A DNA stretch of 64,000 nt from Discostella pseudostelligera. Taxonomy: Eukaryota > Bacillariophyta > Thalassiosirophyceae > Thalassiosirales > Thalassiosiraceae. A model generated the notes under the pieces. That model ran no database searches and had not been told where the DNA came from. It saw only the letters and a list, made by a program, of their open reading frames with translations. A program made the translations under genes and the position numbers. The stretch is from NCBI GenBank assembly GCA_036940085.1, contig JALLBK010000134.1, positions 1 to 64,000 on the forward strand. Direction: 5' to 3'. Position 1 is the stretch's first letter. Every line of letters begins with the position of its first letter. Shown here in pieces: positions 63,765-64,000 of the stretch.

Positions 63765-64000
63765 ATGAGCAATCTGCCGCCACCACCACCACTACCGCCA
63801 ACATTTCCCCCGCCGCCACCACCCCCCATGGGTAGCAGCATGCCATTCCCTCCTCCAATGCAGCCTAGCATGATGATGCCGCCGCCACCGCCTCATTCTG
63901 GCATGATGATGACAGCAGCAGCAGGTGGGCCTGGTTATCCTGCTGCTCCACCTCTGCTGCCGCCACCGCCCGGCGTCCCAACCGGCGTACCCATGGCAGG
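63765..64000 (+). CDS. Proline/methionine-rich protein, 3' partial
   Basis: From the Met at 63765 (MSNLPPPPPLPPTFPPPPPP) the frame is open to the end of the window, 78 codons plus two bases. All of it is Pro-, Met- and Gly-rich (MMMPPPPPHSGMMM then TAAAGGPGY). Such starts are seen in splicing and mRNA-processing proteins and in actin regulators such as formins; no domain is included in the visible part, so no function is assigned. Confidence 0.6.
   Translation, partial: MSNLPPPPPLPPTFPPPPPPPMGSSMPFPPPMQPSMMMPPPPPHSGMMMTAAAGGPGYPAAPPLLPPPPGVPTGVPMA

Noticed and set aside
1..64000. CRISPR arrays, transposons, viral insertions, tRNA or rRNA genes
   Set aside because: No regular spacer-repeat pattern, transposase or reverse-transcriptase motif, capsid or polymerase motif, or tRNA/rRNA consensus was seen by eye.

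Overview
The window looks like compact nuclear DNA from a photosynthetic stramenopile, most likely a centric diatom. Seen in the sequence: short GT-AG introns (most candidates 69-106 bp), few exons per gene, tightly packed genes that mostly alternate strand, and many proteins with serine, acidic or poly-amino-acid low-complexity tracts. Several predicted proteins start with a signal peptide followed by an Ala/Ser-Phe-like site, as in the bipartite plastid presequences of diatoms. A homologue of the outer-dynein-arm docking protein CCDC151/ODA10 points to a lineage that still makes a flagellum, which among diatoms means centrics with flagellate sperm. The species cannot be fixed from the sequence alone. 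No rRNA, tRNA, CRISPR array, transposon or viral gene was found.

Layout. 0-6 kb: 3' part of a GAF-guanylate cyclase, convergent (4 bp between stops) with CCDC151/ODA10; then BolA and mitochondrial GrpE. 6-14 kb: a long acidic protein with FGDF motifs (clathrin/AP-1 accessory type), a membrane-anchored methyltransferase, an unknown two-TM protein and a NUDT15-like Nudix hydrolase. 14-25 kb: a VPS50/syndetin-like tether, a UDP-glucuronate 4-epimerase, an inositol-monophosphatase-superfamily enzyme with a disrupted frame near its 3' end, and a plastid-type HAD-like protein. 25-29 kb: a small NNF1/PMF1-like coiled-coil protein and an RNB-domain exoribonuclease relative. 29-40 kb: two close MATE transporter paralogues in opposite orientation, enclosing PLAA/Ufd3, a Qb-SNARE, a TDP2-like EEP phosphodiesterase and an HMG-box protein. 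40-51 kb: a GT92-type glycosyltransferase, a prolyl-4-hydroxylase-like dioxygenase, a serine/threonine dehydratase, a tyrosine-phosphatase-like protein and a ubinuclein/HPC2-like histone chaperone subunit. 51-64 kb: a large low-complexity protein with an F-box-like patch, a membrane aspartic-protease-like protein, a USP36-type deubiquitinase, a small mitochondrial membrane protein, a ZC3H15/Tma46-like protein without zinc fingers, and the 5' end of a proline-rich gene.

The genes are unrelated housekeeping functions and do not form one pathway, but some themes recur: vesicle traffic (FGDF protein, VPS50, SNARE), ubiquitin handling (PLAA, USP, possible F-box) and chromatin (ubinuclein, HMG box). 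The most striking non-coding signal is a motif family in most of the divergent intergenic regions: E2F-like GGCGGGA/TCCCGCC boxes, often beside palindromic CACGTG boxes, in one case as a tandem array. Several enzymes carry replacements at textbook catalytic positions (RNB, HAD, second aspartic-protease motif). These are the best candidates for new biology here.
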